Shown here: one piece after another, positions 63,930 through 64,000 of the stretch
How the letters are laid out: each line of letters opens with the position of its first letter
How positions within the stretch are numbered: the first letter of the stretch is position 1
Origin: Spirosoma oryzicola
GTDB lineage: Bacteria; Bacteroidota; Bacteroidia; Cytophagales; Spirosomataceae
DNA: 64,000 nucleotides
Direction: 5' to 3'
Assembly (NCBI RefSeq): GCF_021233055.1
Contig: NZ_CP089545.1
Location: 1 to 64,000 of the forward strand
The notes under the pieces: model-generated
The model's database searches: none
Seen by the model: only the letters and a program-made list of their open reading frames with translations
Told to the model about the DNA's origin: nothing
Position numbers and translations under genes: made by a program

Positions 63930-64000
63930 TTAGAAAATGCCGATGTAATGGTTTCCGGCTTTATTAACCAACTTAGCACCCTTGGTCACAGCACCGGTTT
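63930..64000 (-). CDS. C-terminal end of a minus-strand gene (continues beyond the window)
   Basis: The minus strand reads open from the window edge for 22 codons, ending KAGNHYIGIF and a TAA at 63930-63932. It is followed by the bidirectional terminator at 63877-63914, which supports a real gene end. Too little is visible to assign a function. Confidence 0.45.
   Translation of the reverse strand, partial: TGAVTKGAKLVNKAGNHYIGIF

Overview
The window looks like part of a large plasmid or other secondary replicon from a Cytophagales/Spirosomataceae-type member of Bacteroidota. The phylum call rests on a type IX secretion type B C-terminal domain, a PorP/SprF protein, SprB repeats, a one-piece hybrid two-component regulator, and LytTR regulators. 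The replicon call rests on a Rep_3-type initiator preceded by a 21-bp iteron array with a perfect DnaA box (about 58.8-60.8 kb) and a parA/small-partner partition locus preceded by a repeated AT-rich 12-mer (51.2-52.7 kb). No tRNA, rRNA or CRISPR array was seen.

Layout. 0-3.5 kb: two divergent CheB-type genes (a CheB-CheR-PAS hybrid cut by the window edge, and a stand-alone CheB with a zinc-ribbon tail) and a small gene. 4-8 kb: a 1,327-aa hybrid sensor/regulator. 8.3-11.8 kb: two LytTR regulators sharing a nearly identical 487-bp cassette but with different N-terminal halves, both lacking the normal phospho-acceptor Asp, then an ECF sigma factor. 13.2-49 kb: a minus-strand block of an FG-GAP/ASPIC secreted protein, one uninterrupted 33-kb gene for an 11,017-aa surface protein, and PorP/SprF 12 bp after it. 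50-56 kb: AqpZ-like aquaporin, par locus, and a divergent AraC regulator/TetX-family flavin monooxygenase pair. 56-58.4 kb: PQQ-type sugar dehydrogenase lipoprotein and a decayed sugar-phosphate isomerase/epimerase pseudogene. 58.7-62.3 kb: origin, Rep, a DUF1016/YhcG-like protein with altered nuclease residues, and an AroQ/PchB-type chorismate mutase. 62.3-64 kb: small membrane or secreted hypotheticals and the tail of a minus-strand gene.

The central feature is the giant gene. Its product has an N-terminal signal segment, eleven ~140-aa modules of a type I cannot name, SdrD_B-like calcium-binding domains (including six tandem 711-bp DNA repeats, each encoding two domains), Cys-paired ~236-aa cassettes, SprB-repeat superunits, Ig-like Cys repeats, DUF11 repeats and a gliding-motility-type C-terminal sorting domain. 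It is best read as a very long fibrous adhesin exported by the type IX system, with the adjacent PorP/SprF protein as its probable outer-membrane partner. The sensory and regulatory genes to its left may control it, but that link is inferred only from position.

Many AT-rich gaps of 0.4-1.5 kb separate the genes. At least one holds a recognisable decayed gene, which fits a replicon undergoing gene loss.
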